A stretch of 44,812 nt of DNA from Saccharothrix sp. ALI-22-I. GTDB taxonomy: Bacteria; Actinomycetota; Actinomycetes; Mycobacteriales; Pseudonocardiaceae. A model generated the notes under the pieces. That model searched no databases. It had not been told where the DNA came from and saw nothing but the letters and a program-made list of their open reading frames with translations. A program made the position numbers and the translations under genes. The stretch is from positions 1 to 44,812 of the forward strand of contig NZ_MTQP01000029.1 of the NCBI RefSeq assembly GCF_001984175.1, in the 5' to 3' direction. Numbering within the stretch: position 1 is the first letter of the stretch; every line of letters starts with the position of its first letter. Shown in pieces: positions 27,406 to 34,605 of the stretch.

Positions 27406-27600
27406 CCGGCCGACCACGCGCCGGGAGACGGTGTCGATCACCGTGGCCAGGTAGAGCCACCCCTCCCAGGTGTGGATAAGTGATGTCACCGCACGAGCGG
27501 GTGTCGGTTTCGGTTGCGGCGCAGGAGAAATCCCGCCGGATCGGATCCTCCGGCACGGTCGCCGGGTCGGGACGCGGCACAGGGCGGCTCGGCTTCGCGA
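27400..27600 (-). pseudogene. IS3-family OrfB (integrase core) remnant
   Basis: The minus strand reads PRPDPATVPEDPIRRDFSCA and CGDITY in one frame, then IHTWEGWLYLATVIDTVSRR with VVGRA in the next. This is the start of the IS3 OrfB catalytic domain (D in GDITY, second conserved block ATVID). It has one frameshift, no OrfA and no C-terminal half. It truncates the small protein at 27269-27405. Confidence 0.65.
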
Positions 27601-27687
27601 AGTGGTCAGGTGGCCGGGAATGGCGGGAATGGCATGTCCTTGGGAAGGTTCTCTGTCTGGTCGACCATGTACGTCTTCCTTTGAGCG

Positions 27688-28268
27688 TTAGAGACGGCCG
27701 AGGCCGTCGAGCACCTTGCGGAGAAGTCCGGGATCAGGAGGAGGCAGCGAATCGCCAGGCTTCTCCCTGTCACTCGACACGGAACGGGGGCGTAATGGCA
27801 GACCAGCCTCGGTGCGCTCGTAGACGGACAGTTCGGCCCACGTCACTCGGCCCTGCGGAGCGATGGACGAACCCCAACGGCTCGCGAGCGTGTCCACCAG
27901 GCCAAGACCCGAGTCGTCAGGCAGGTAGGTGTCTTCGGGCGCCGTCAGCGTTCATGGTGGGTGTCGGTGACCTCGAAGACGATGTGCCGCTGGTAACCAA
28001 GCATCCGCAGCGTGATCGGCTTGGTCCCGGGTCCGGTCGCTTCGACGGCGAGCGACACCAGCTCGACTGCGACGGCCGTCATGTAGTCCTCGATGAACAG
28101 GGCATGCCATCGGCTCAGGGTGGATGACACGAACATGCGTGCGACTGTGACCGCAGTAGGCATCGCCACCAGGTCGAGCGTGTCCAGGAACCGCGGCTCT
28201 TCACGCATCCGGGGTACGTCGGCTTGAACGGGTACGTCTCCGCTCACCTTCGCGAGCGTGCTCATCAT
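27688..28268 (-). pseudogene. HATPase / anti-sigma-type ATP-binding protein, frameshifted
   Basis: From ATG 28268 (ATGA overlap with the preceding gene) the protein reads LDTLDLVAMPTAVTVARMFV, SRWHALFIEDYMTAVAVELV, then ITLRMLGYQRHIVFEVTD. This is the N-terminal half of an RsbW-like HATPase common beside XRE regulators in actinomycetes. A stop occurs near 27945. The adjacent frame continues APEDTYLPDDSGLGLVDTLA and SRWGSSIAPQG, i.e. the GLGL ATP-lid motif and the family C-terminus, ending at 27688. One indel thus splits an otherwise complete protein of about 190 residues. It is the last gene of the minus-strand operon. Confidence 0.7.
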
Positions 28269-28615
28269 CGCGTCCACAGCAGGCTTGAACGTTTGACGGG
28301 GGTGGGTGTGCCGGGCTCCCCCGGCTCGGGAAGACCGTGAAGCTCCTGCACCACGTCGTGAAGGTCAGAACCTTCCTTGACCCACGCGCAGCCGCCTCCT
28401 TCATGGAACACGCGTGCCGCGCTGACGTTCGTGCGGTCGCCGATGAACAGGGCATCGGTGTACTGCCGGCGGCTGTAGCTCGCGGCGATCCCGACCAGTT
28501 CACCACCGGCGTCGTGGAGTGACCGGAAGGTCCAACCGGCTCGGCCCGCGGTGACCAGCTCGTGAAGCTCCGGGTAGCGACGGACCGCCTCCGCCTCGCT
28601 GATTGGCCGGTTCAT
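28265..28615 (-). CDS. Hypothetical protein (116 aa) in the radical SAM operon
   Basis: 116 residues that I do not recognise. MNRPISEAEAVRRYPELHEL begins a helix, followed by a beta-rich part (WTFRSLHDAGGELVGIAAS, YTDALFIGDRTNVSAARVF) and DLHDVVQELHGLPEPGEPG near the end. No signal or membrane segment. The ATG at 28615 directly follows the TGA of the kinase gene (28616-28618) with no gap, and its own stop overlaps the HATPase start (ATGA), so all three are translationally coupled. The length and coupling suggest an accessory or regulatory protein of this operon. Confidence 0.75.
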   Translation of the reverse strand: MNRPISEAEAVRRYPELHELVTAGRAGWTFRSLHDAGGELVGIAASYSRRQYTDALFIGDRTNVSAARVFHEGGGCAWVKEGSDLHDVVQELHGLPEPGEPGTPTPVKRSSLLWTR

Positions 28616-29257
28616 TCAGCCCACCTCGGCCCCGGAGAGAAGCGTTTGGACTTGGGTGCGGATGACCGCAGCCGACTGCTCGGCCGGTCGCTTCGTGCAG
28701 TCCACAGCGATCACGTTGAAGCCGGCTCGGAGGAGCTGCTGCTTGGCCTCCTGGTAGTACGCGGCTTCCGCGTGGCTACTGCCGGGGGTGACCTGGAAGC
28801 GGTTATGTGGTCCGCGTGCTTCCAGCCGTTCGGCGATCACGTCAGGGTCGGCTTCGAGGATCACGGCGAGGTCGGGAATCTCGACGTCCTCGTTGAGCTG
28901 CCACAAGAACACCGGGTCGAGGTTGTCGAACCGCTGGATCACCAGGCCGGACGCGACGTAGCGGTCGGACACCACGATGTGCCCGGACGCCATGAGCGGC
29001 TTGATCTCGGTCTCGATGTGGTGGTAGCGGTCGGCCGCGTACAGGCAGGCGAGCGCGTGGCCGGTGACCGTCTCGGTCAATTCGGACGCGAGCTTGCCGA
29101 TGGGGCCGCTGGACGGTTCGGCAGTGACGTGTACCTGTTCGCCTTGAGTCACAAGCATTTGTGCCAAATGTCTGATGATCGTGGTCTTCCCTGCGCCGCT
29201 CGGTCCGTCGATGGTGACGAACAAGCCGCGCCCGCGGTCAGAAGAGAGCGGGCTCAT
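28616..29257 (-). CDS. Thymidylate-kinase-like nucleoside monophosphate kinase
   Basis: About 213 residues. The P-loop GPSGAGKT lies at about residues 18-25 in FVTIDGPSGAGKTTIIRHLA. The conserved DR motif is VVSDRYVASGLVIQRFDNLD, and a LID-like region follows with LEADPDVIAERLEARG. This is the thymidylate-kinase fold, transferring phosphate from ATP to a (deoxy)nucleoside monophosphate; specificity is uncertain because the family includes non-TMP kinases. It is not the usual chromosomal tmk context: it sits in an operon with a radical SAM enzyme and a DEDDh exonuclease. The start is ATG 29257 (GTG 29260 possible), preceded by GGAGGAG and overlapping the exonuclease gene by about 20 bases. Confidence 0.82.
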   Translation of the reverse strand: MSPLSSDRGRGLFVTIDGPSGAGKTTIIRHLAQMLVTQGEQVHVTAEPSSGPIGKLASELTETVTGHALACLYAADRYHHIETEIKPLMASGHIVVSDRYVASGLVIQRFDNLDPVFLWQLNEDVEIPDLAVILEADPDVIAERLEARGPHNRFQVTPGSSHAEAAYYQEAKQQLLRAGFNVIAVDCTKRPAEQSAAVIRTQVQTLLSGAEVG

Positions 29258-29816
29258 CACTGCCGTCTCCTCCCGTCGGTTGATCGCGGAGTTCTTCGAG
29301 TGTTCGCCGACCTGCGAGATGTACGAAAAGCCTTGCCGTCACGACGGCGTCGTAGGCAGCCCTGTGTGGTTGGGCCTCACCGTCGAGTCCACTGGCGAGG
29401 CCCAACTCCTCGACGAGCGCGCCGAGTTTGTAGGTCGTGCGGCCGGGCAGCAGGCGACGGGCGAGCTTGAGCGTGTCGAACACCTCGGGGCATTTCCAGT
29501 CCCCGAGCTTGCGCTGGAGCACACCGACATCGACGTGTGCGTTGTGGGCGATCAGAGCCGAGGTGTCCAGCGCCTTCAGAACGTCGACTTCGACGTAGGT
29601 GAACGCAGGGGCGTTCTCGACCTGTTCGTTGCCGATGCCGTGGATCTTCTTGGCGAAGTGGGTGATCGGTAGATCGGGCCGGACCAACCAGTTCTTCGGC
29701 TCACAGATGATCCCGTCGACGATCGGGACGGCCGCCAGTTCCACGATGTCGGGCGGCTGCCGGCCGTTGCCCTCGACGTCAACGACCACGTAGTTCAACG
29801 AGGTCCAGTGCGTCAT
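29238..29816 (-). CDS. 3'-5' exonuclease, DnaQ-like DEDDh family
   Basis: 192 residues. Catalytic motifs: ExoI YVVVDVEGNGRQPPDIVELA (D13, E15), ExoII ALIAHNAHVDVGVLQRKLG (Asp) and ExoIII HRAAYDAVVTARLFVHLAG (His, Asp), the DEDDh set of DnaQ/epsilon-type exonucleases and oligoribonucleases. It has the size of a stand-alone trimming nuclease, without polymerase or BRCT domains. ATG 29816 overlaps the stop of the radical SAM gene (ATGA), so the two are translationally coupled. It would remove nucleotides from 3' ends of DNA or RNA; the NMP kinase encoded next could rephosphorylate released mononucleotides (inference). Confidence 0.85.
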   Translation of the reverse strand: MTHWTSLNYVVVDVEGNGRQPPDIVELAAVPIVDGIICEPKNWLVRPDLPITHFAKKIHGIGNEQVENAPAFTYVEVDVLKALDTSALIAHNAHVDVGVLQRKLGDWKCPEVFDTLKLARRLLPGRTTYKLGALVEELGLASGLDGEAQPHRAAYDAVVTARLFVHLAGRRTLEELRDQPTGGDGSDEPALF

Positions 29817-30964
29817 GCCGGCGTTCCCTTCCATCCGATGTCCGCGCGGCCGTGCCGTCGCTCGTGGTGCGGGTGGTGTTGGTCGTGGATCTGGAAGCCG
29901 AGCGTGTGCTGAAGGAAGTAGCGCGGCTGTTCGGTCCCCAGGCCGGACACGACGACGGCGCGCTCCGAGACGTCCACGACCTTCAGGTTGTTCGCCTCGG
30001 GCAACACGCCGGCGACGTGGTGCACGTCTTCGGCGGTCGGGACGCGGTGAGCGCCGGCGCACAGTTCGAGCTGACTGAGTGGACAGATGTCGCACAGCTC
30101 CCTGATGCCGTAGTGCCCGTTGTAGTCGGGAAGACCATGCGCATACGAGACGGCACAGGAGGTCTTGCGGAACAAGGCGGACGAGTGGGAGAAGGCGTCG
30201 AGAACGCGGCGTTCCAAGGTCTCGGGCACGATCTTCCGGCGGGCGGTGTCCGTGTACGGTTCGGGGAGGCCGTTGGTCTTGTAGTACTCGGCGATCTGGT
30301 CGCGGTAGAACAAGCCGGTGAAGACCGTGGCGTCGGCGTACCTGCTCAGCTCGTATGCGGTGGCCAGGTGTTCATCGGTGTCGTTGAGTCCGGGGACCAA
30401 GGGGCGCCAGTAGAGAACCGTCCGGTACTTCCGCAGCGGGGGCGTGCTCATGAGCTTCAGCGAGTCGGCCGCGACGTGCGATGCGTAGGGCTCGATCTTC
30501 TTGCTGTCGATGCCGGAGTAGGTGAACAGCAGCGTCACCTTGAGGTGGTGGAGCCGGTTGAGCCGGTCGATGTCGTCGGGCTTGAGCCGGTGCCTCGTGA
30601 TGACCAGCACGTGGTTGGTCAACTCGCGCTCGTCCAAGTCCTCGAGCACGGCGAAGGTGTGCGGGCGCACGTTGGGCAAGAAGGGCTCTGTCGCGCGGTT
30701 GAAGAGCTGGATCGGCGTGGCGTGCGGCTGGAAGTAACGGTGATGGACCAGCTCTTCGACGGCCCGGGCGTCGGTCATGAGCGCGACGGGCTGGTTCTGG
30801 TCCCACAGGCCGTAGGTGTGGCGGATGCAGTAGGTGCATCCGAGCGGGCAGCCCTGGATGTGGTTGAGGCTCAAGCCGCTCTTCCGGTACTCGACAACTT
30901 CACGGGCGCGCTCGGGGAGCCGGTTGACCTGGTCGGAACCGAGCAGGGGCACAGGTGTGATCAC
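29813..30964 (-). CDS. Radical SAM protein with a C-terminal cysteine cluster
   Basis: 383 residues. The radical SAM [4Fe-4S] motif is IQGCPLGCTYCIRHTYGLWD (C-x3-C-x2-C) near residue 42, with the partial TIM barrel following (PIQLFNRATEPFLPN, LVITRHRLKPDDIDRLNRLH, TLLFTYSGIDSKKIEPYASH). Near residue 305 IRELCDICPLSQLELCAGAH carries three cysteines that could bind an auxiliary cluster. The architecture resembles spore-photoproduct-lyase-like radical SAM proteins more than peptide maturases, but I cannot place it firmly. I chose the GTG at 30964 because TTGGAGAA lies about 9 bases upstream; a TTG at 30979 is the alternative. First gene of the second half of the minus-strand block, with an unusual A/T-rich leader. 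Confidence 0.82.
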   Translation of the reverse strand: MITPVPLLGSDQVNRLPERAREVVEYRKSGLSLNHIQGCPLGCTYCIRHTYGLWDQNQPVALMTDARAVEELVHHRYFQPHATPIQLFNRATEPFLPNVRPHTFAVLEDLDERELTNHVLVITRHRLKPDDIDRLNRLHHLKVTLLFTYSGIDSKKIEPYASHVAADSLKLMSTPPLRKYRTVLYWRPLVPGLNDTDEHLATAYELSRYADATVFTGLFYRDQIAEYYKTNGLPEPYTDTARRKIVPETLERRVLDAFSHSSALFRKTSCAVSYAHGLPDYNGHYGIRELCDICPLSQLELCAGAHRVPTAEDVHHVAGVLPEANNLKVVDVSERAVVVSGLGTEQPRYFLQHTLGFQIHDQHHPHHERRHGRADIGWKGTPA

Positions 30965-31037
30965 GCTGCTGTTCTCCAAGGCCGGAGGGGTCGACGCCGG
31001 TGGAGCGTAAGCGTGTGACTACTGACCGCGCCAGAAA

Positions 31038-31060
31038 TTTTCTCGCTTTTTCTCGAAAAG
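31038..31060. promoter_or_regulatory. A/T-rich tandem TTTTCTCG repeat, candidate operator
   Basis: TTTTCTCG occurs at 31038-31045 and again at 31048-31055, and the second copy lies within the near-palindrome CTTTTTCTCGAAAAG (31046-31060). This is a clear low-GC island in the 120-bp gap between the XRE gene and the radical SAM gene. It lies 70-90 bases upstream of the radical SAM start. The XRE protein encoded just upstream is the obvious candidate ligand. Confidence 0.45.
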
Positions 31061-31084
31061 CTCGCACGGGTTGCTTGATCGAAA

Positions 31085-31954
31085 TTACGCGCCAGGCCCC
31101 TCGGCTTCGGCGGCCAGATCCCGCATGACGCGGCCGATGAGCTCCCTGGCCGCACTGCCGTAACTGGCGACTCCCGCGAGGTGCTCGAAGATCCCCGTGT
31201 ACAACTCGATCTCCTGAGGCTGGCGAAGGTTCAGCTCCGCCGAGTAGGTCTCGACCCGAACAAGGTGGTCGTCCAGCACCCAGAAGTTGTGACGTGGGTC
31301 GGTGACGTACTGCGTCTTGAAGTCGATGATCCCCAGTTTGACGTTGCGCATCGAGGAGATCGCCATCAGCCGGTCAAGCTGGCCGATCATGATGTCCACC
31401 GAGACCAGACGGTAGCGGAGCGCCGCCTCGGTCAAGACAAAGTGGAAGCGCTTGTCCGGGCGATACAACATCTCCTGGCGCTGCATTCGCACCCGCACCG
31501 CCTCGTTGACGTCGTTCGGCACCTTGTGGACCATCACCACCTGAGCGAAGCGTGCACGGGCATATTCGGGCGTCTGAATGAGGCCGGGGATCACCGTGTT
31601 GTCGAATCCACGATAGAACCTGGTCTTCTCGTCTATCTGAGAAAGAGTGGCCTGGTGGGTCTTCATGCCCGCCTTGAGTACCCGCTGCCATTCGGCATGT
31701 TGAAGCTCAAGATTATGAAGCGCAGCCAGCAGACTCGCCGTCTGGCCTTCCGACTCAGTGGCCCTCGCCCAGTCCCGGATATCGTCATCGGTCGGCGTCT
31801 GGTGACCGTTCTCTATCTTCGAAACCTTCGACCCCGCCCATGACAAAGACTCCGCGAGCTGTTTCCCGGACAGCTTGGCGGCTACCCGCAGCTCGCGGAG
31901 TCGCTTGCCCAGCGCCTTGCGCGCTTCGTCAACGCTGGATGTCCCGCTGCTCAT
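31085..31954 (-). CDS. XRE-family regulator with DUF5753-type C-terminus
   Basis: 289 residues. The N-terminal helix-turn-helix is LGKRLRELRVAAKLSGKQLA followed by SWAGSKVSKIENGHQTPTDD, the XRE pattern of actinomycete regulators. The rest is the DUF5753-like effector region: VIPGLIQTPEYARARFAQVV, RQEMLYRPDKRFHFVLTEAA and FWVLDDHLVRVETYSAELNL. ATG 31954 overlaps the end of the DUF6879 gene by 26 bases. This regulator/DUF6879 pair is a common actinomycete arrangement. The most likely targets are the operator-like repeats at 31038-31060 and its own promoter. Confidence 0.9.
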   Translation of the reverse strand: MSSGTSSVDEARKALGKRLRELRVAAKLSGKQLAESLSWAGSKVSKIENGHQTPTDDDIRDWARATESEGQTASLLAALHNLELQHAEWQRVLKAGMKTHQATLSQIDEKTRFYRGFDNTVIPGLIQTPEYARARFAQVVMVHKVPNDVNEAVRVRMQRQEMLYRPDKRFHFVLTEAALRYRLVSVDIMIGQLDRLMAISSMRNVKLGIIDFKTQYVTDPRHNFWVLDDHLVRVETYSAELNLRQPQEIELYTGIFEHLAGVASYGSAARELIGRVMRDLAAEAEGPGA

Positions 31955-32471
31955 GCTTGGCGACAAACTCATCTCGATCAGTGGCGTGATGACGAGCTGC
32001 ATCACGCCAGTAGTTGTGTTCCACGATGACTGACGGGTCTTCGACAACCTCTGCGCCCACGAACCGGTCATCGTCGGCGAAGTGCATCTTGACCAGCTTG
32101 CGTGAGTCGAACAGCCAGTAGTCGTACTGCGGCAGCCCGGCTTCCCCTGCCTGTTCACGTGTGAGATAGCGGATGTCGTCACCGGCTTCTCCGGTAAACC
32201 CGGCCACCCACATGCTGAAGCGGATGTAGTCGGTCAGCGGGAAGCTGACCACCCGCACGCGCGAGAACAGGCGCCCTTCGGATGTCGCCTGACGAACCAT
32301 GCTCAGCCAGCCCTCGTGATACGACACGTCCGGCTCGCCGGCGACGAACTTCCGGAACGACTCCGCCTCGCGGGGCGAGTTGTACTCGTCGCGTGTCTCC
32401 AGCCGGAACGCCGTGTGCTCGAACGTCGTGAAGAGCCGGATGAAGTCAGGTCCGGGCTCGATGAGGGTCAG
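31929..32471 (-). CDS. DUF6879 family protein, apparent CTG start
   Basis: About 180 residues. The conserved part runs TLIEPGPDFIRLFTTFEHTA, FRLETRDEYNSPREAES, HEGWLSMVRQATSEGR, IRFSMWVAGFTGEAGDDIRY and YDYWLFDSRKLVKMHFADDD. This matches the DUF6879 family, usually encoded next to XRE regulators. No ATG, GTG or TTG lies in frame upstream of the conserved N-terminus; the first GTG would delete about 47 conserved residues. A CTG at 32471 sits 7 bases after aaggagg and overlaps the previous stop as CTGA, the arrangement normally seen as ATGA. I therefore place the start at CTG 32471. Function of the family is unknown; a partner of the XRE regulator is likely from context. Confidence 0.75.
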   Translation of the reverse strand: MTLIEPGPDFIRLFTTFEHTAFRLETRDEYNSPREAESFRKFVAGEPDVSYHEGWLSMVRQATSEGRLFSRVRVVSFPLTDYIRFSMWVAGFTGEAGDDIRYLTREQAGEAGLPQYDYWLFDSRKLVKMHFADDDRFVGAEVVEDPSVIVEHNYWRDAARHHATDRDEFVAKHEQRDIQR

Positions 32472-32692
32472 TTGTTCCCCTCCTTCTGCTGCTGGTAACG
32501 ACGCACGTAGAACTTCAGCACGTCCTCAGGGATCTCGATCAAGGTCTCGTGGTCGGGAACGGGACCGACGTCCGCGAGCACCTGAGGGTCGGTCACCCTC
32601 CAACCCTGTGCGATGTAGGTGACACGGTCGGTCCTGTCCGTGGCGAACAGCGTAGGCGAATCCCCCTCCGTCGACTCAGGATCCTTATCCAA
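32468..32692 (-). CDS. Small hypothetical protein (74 aa), first gene of the regulatory operon
   Basis: 74 residues: acidic N-terminus (DKDPESTEGDSPTLF), a central TYIAQGWRVTDPQVLADVG and a C-terminal helix DVLKFYVRRYQQQKEGNN. I do not recognise it; small proteins of this kind often precede DUF6879/XRE pairs in actinomycetes. The only in-frame start is the TTG at 32692, about 20 bases from the nearest ribosome-binding site, which instead serves a seven-codon frame at 32708. The stop TGA overlaps the CTG of the next gene. Confidence 0.65.
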   Translation of the reverse strand: MDKDPESTEGDSPTLFATDRTDRVTYIAQGWRVTDPQVLADVGPVPDHETLIEIPEDVLKFYVRRYQQQKEGNN

Positions 32693-32708
32693 GAAATTCG
32701 GCCCGCAT
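32685..32708 (-). CDS. Seven-codon upstream open reading frame
   Basis: ATG 32708 reads MRAEFLG and stops with TAA at 32687-32685. It has a strong aaggagggg just upstream, whereas the following 74-aa gene starts with a TTG (32692-32690) overlapping the end of this frame. The layout suggests that ribosomes load here and reinitiate on the TTG. Too short for a domain call; it may be a leader for coupling. Confidence 0.35.
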   Translation of the reverse strand: MRAEFLG

Positions 32709-32749
32709 AGCCCCTCCTTGCTCGAACTTCACGAAAACTTCTTGCCATC

Positions 32750-33133
32750 GTGGCGCAGGGGCCGAGTTCGTCAACGACGGCTACTACGACCGCCTGCCTG
32801 GCAGCCGAAGGCGACGACGCCGCCGCCAGGACCAGGCTGCTGGACGGCGGGTTGCACCGGCTCACCGCCACCCTTCGTGATCTGCTCGGTCGACACCGGC
32901 CCGACCACAGCGGCCGGTGTCCCCAATGCCGTCCCAGGTGGCGACGCGGTCGCACCCCGAGCTACCAGGTCTGGGCTACCGCCCACCGGCACCTGATCGC
33001 CGTCGAACACGCCACGCCCCCGACCGGCGCGGCTCGACACGCCACCCCGCCGGCCACACTGCGGACACGCCGTCGGCGGCTGCTGGAGGTGGGGAACGCC
33101 GCGGCGTTCCCCACCTCCCGGACCACAGGGTGA
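32750..33133 (+). CDS. Hypothetical protein with a CxxC motif
   Basis: 127 residues from the GTG at 32750, divergent to the minus-strand block. It has a helical segment (ARTRLLDGGLHRLTATLRDL), a single GRCPQCRPRW that could be half of a zinc site, then TPSYQVWATAHRHLIAVEHA. The last 40 residues are low-complexity and run through a perfect 34-base palindrome, so the natural end of the protein is doubtful. No clear ribosome-binding site. Confidence 0.4.
   Translation: MAQGPSSSTTATTTACLAAEGDDAAARTRLLDGGLHRLTATLRDLLGRHRPDHSGRCPQCRPRWRRGRTPSYQVWATAHRHLIAVEHATPPTGAARHATPPATLRTRRRRLLEVGNAAAFPTSRTTG
33085..33118. repeat. Perfect 34-base palindrome
   Basis: GGAGGTGGGGAACGCCG (33085-33101) is followed with no spacer by its exact reverse complement (33102-33118). 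It lies about 190 bases before the first FxLD methyltransferase. Possible roles are a bidirectional transcription terminator that insulates the locus or a dyad binding site. No T-tract follows. Confidence 0.7.
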
Positions 33134-33304
33134 GCTTGTCGCGGAAGACGCAAGCCCCACCAGCGAGACCCCCGGCAAGACAGCTACGGGCAGCACCACC
33201 GCATGATTGCGGACAGTGACCATGTCGATACGGTTCGACCGACTTCGACCACCAGCATCAATGAGCAGTGCTCACCTTTCTGGATGCGCAAGCGAGGGAT
33301 CTTC

Positions 33305-34588
33305 GTGACCGACACTTCACCGCTTACCCAGTCCGACACCGAACCGGCCGGTCCCGACGAGCTTCGACTGCGGATGATCGACCAGCTTCGAACGTTGTCG
33401 GCGCTGCGCGGCGCGCCCGTGGCCGAGGCGTTCGCCGCAGTGCCGCGTCACGTGTTCGCCCCGGAAGTCACGCCGGAGCAGGCGTATGCGGCCAACAAGT
33501 CCGTGGTGACCAAGCGTGGTCCCGACGGTGCGGCGTTGAGCAGCGTCTCCGCGCCGGCGATCCAGGCGGCGATGCTGGAGCAGGCCGACCTGCGTCCCGG
33601 GATGCGGGTGTTGGAGATCGGCTCCGGCGGCTACAACGCCGCGCTGCTCGCCGAGATCGTCGGCCCGGCCGGGCACGTGGTGTCGGTCGACATCGACGGC
33701 GACGTCGTCGAACGCGCCCCGCGCCTGCTGGCCGAGGCCGGCTACCCGGCGGTGCGGGTGGTGCACGGCGACGCCGAACACCCCATCCCCGACGAGGAGC
33801 CGTTCGACCGCATCATCGTCACCGTCGGTGCCTGGGACCTGCCGCCCGCCTGGTGGGAGCAACTGGTCGAGGGTGGCCGGATCGTGGTGCCGCTGCTGAT
33901 GCGCGGCACCACCCGCACCGTGGCGCTGGACAAGGTCGAGGGTCGCCTGGTGGACCGTGACCACCAGCGGGCCGGGTTCGTGGCCATGCAGGGCCTGGGC
34001 GCGCACGAGGAGACGTTCCTGTCCATCGCCGACGGGGAGCAGGTCGGCCTGCGCATCGACGGTCCGGCCGACACCGACGCGGCGCTGCTGGCCGACGCGC
34101 TGCGCGGCCCCCGGACCGAGGCGTGGTCGGGGGTCGAGGTCGGCGGTACGGAGCCGTTCGACGACCTGGACCTGTTCCTGGCCACCCGGCCCGGCCGGTT
34201 CGGACTGCTCCAGGCGCTCCAGCCCGCCGTCGAGGCCAAGTTGGTGAGCGGCTGGGCGCGGTGGGGTGCGCCCACGCGTTACAGCGACACCGGCTTCGCC
34301 TACCGGGTCACCCGCCGCGTCCCCGACACCGACCGCGCCGAGTTCGGCGTGTTCGCCCACGGCCCCGACGCCGCGGCGCTGGCCGACCAGGTCGTGGCCG
34401 ACATCCGCACCTGGGACCGGGAGCACCGCCACAGCGGGCACCGCGCCCACATCACCGTCTACCCCGCCGCGACCCCGGACGAGGCACTGCCCGCCGGGTT
34501 CGTCATGGACCGCCGCCACACCCGCGTGATCGTCACCTGGCCCACCGGCCCCGACCACGCCGACCACACCGCCGCCACACGCGGCTGA
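33305..34588 (+). CDS. FxLD-system methyltransferase (PIMT-like) 1
   Basis: 427 residues. The N-terminal half is a protein-L-isoaspartate O-methyltransferase-like domain: AFAAVPRHVFAPEVTPEQAY, then SAPAIQAAMLEQADLRPGM and the SAM motif RVLEIGSGGYNAALLAEIVG, followed by VVSVDID and FDRIIVTVGAWDLPPAW. The C-terminal half (HITVYPAATPDEALPAG, HTRVIVTWP) is specific to the RiPP-associated 'FxLD system' methyltransferases. PIMT-like RiPP enzymes methylate an aspartate side chain, which can collapse to an aspartimide or isoaspartate. I chose GTG 33305, 6 bases after gcgaggga; ATG 33284 is an alternative. The FxLD peptide gene begins 17 bases downstream and a second, related methyltransferase follows it, so precursor and enzymes share one operon. 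Confidence 0.88.
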   Translation: MTDTSPLTQSDTEPAGPDELRLRMIDQLRTLSALRGAPVAEAFAAVPRHVFAPEVTPEQAYAANKSVVTKRGPDGAALSSVSAPAIQAAMLEQADLRPGMRVLEIGSGGYNAALLAEIVGPAGHVVSVDIDGDVVERAPRLLAEAGYPAVRVVHGDAEHPIPDEEPFDRIIVTVGAWDLPPAWWEQLVEGGRIVVPLLMRGTTRTVALDKVEGRLVDRDHQRAGFVAMQGLGAHEETFLSIADGEQVGLRIDGPADTDAALLADALRGPRTEAWSGVEVGGTEPFDDLDLFLATRPGRFGLLQALQPAVEAKLVSGWARWGAPTRYSDTGFAYRVTRRVPDTDRAEFGVFAHGPDAAALADQVVADIRTWDREHRHSGHRAHITVYPAATPDEALPAGFVMDRRHTRVIVTWPTGPDHADHTAATRG

Positions 34589-34605
34589 CGAAAAGGGGAA
34601 CCCGC

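Noticed and set aside
29813..30964. Prokaryotic viperin
   Set aside because: The cluster motif is CPLGCTYC and there is an extra C-terminal Cys group; other viperin hallmarks are not visible. Only the kinase neighbourhood is similar.
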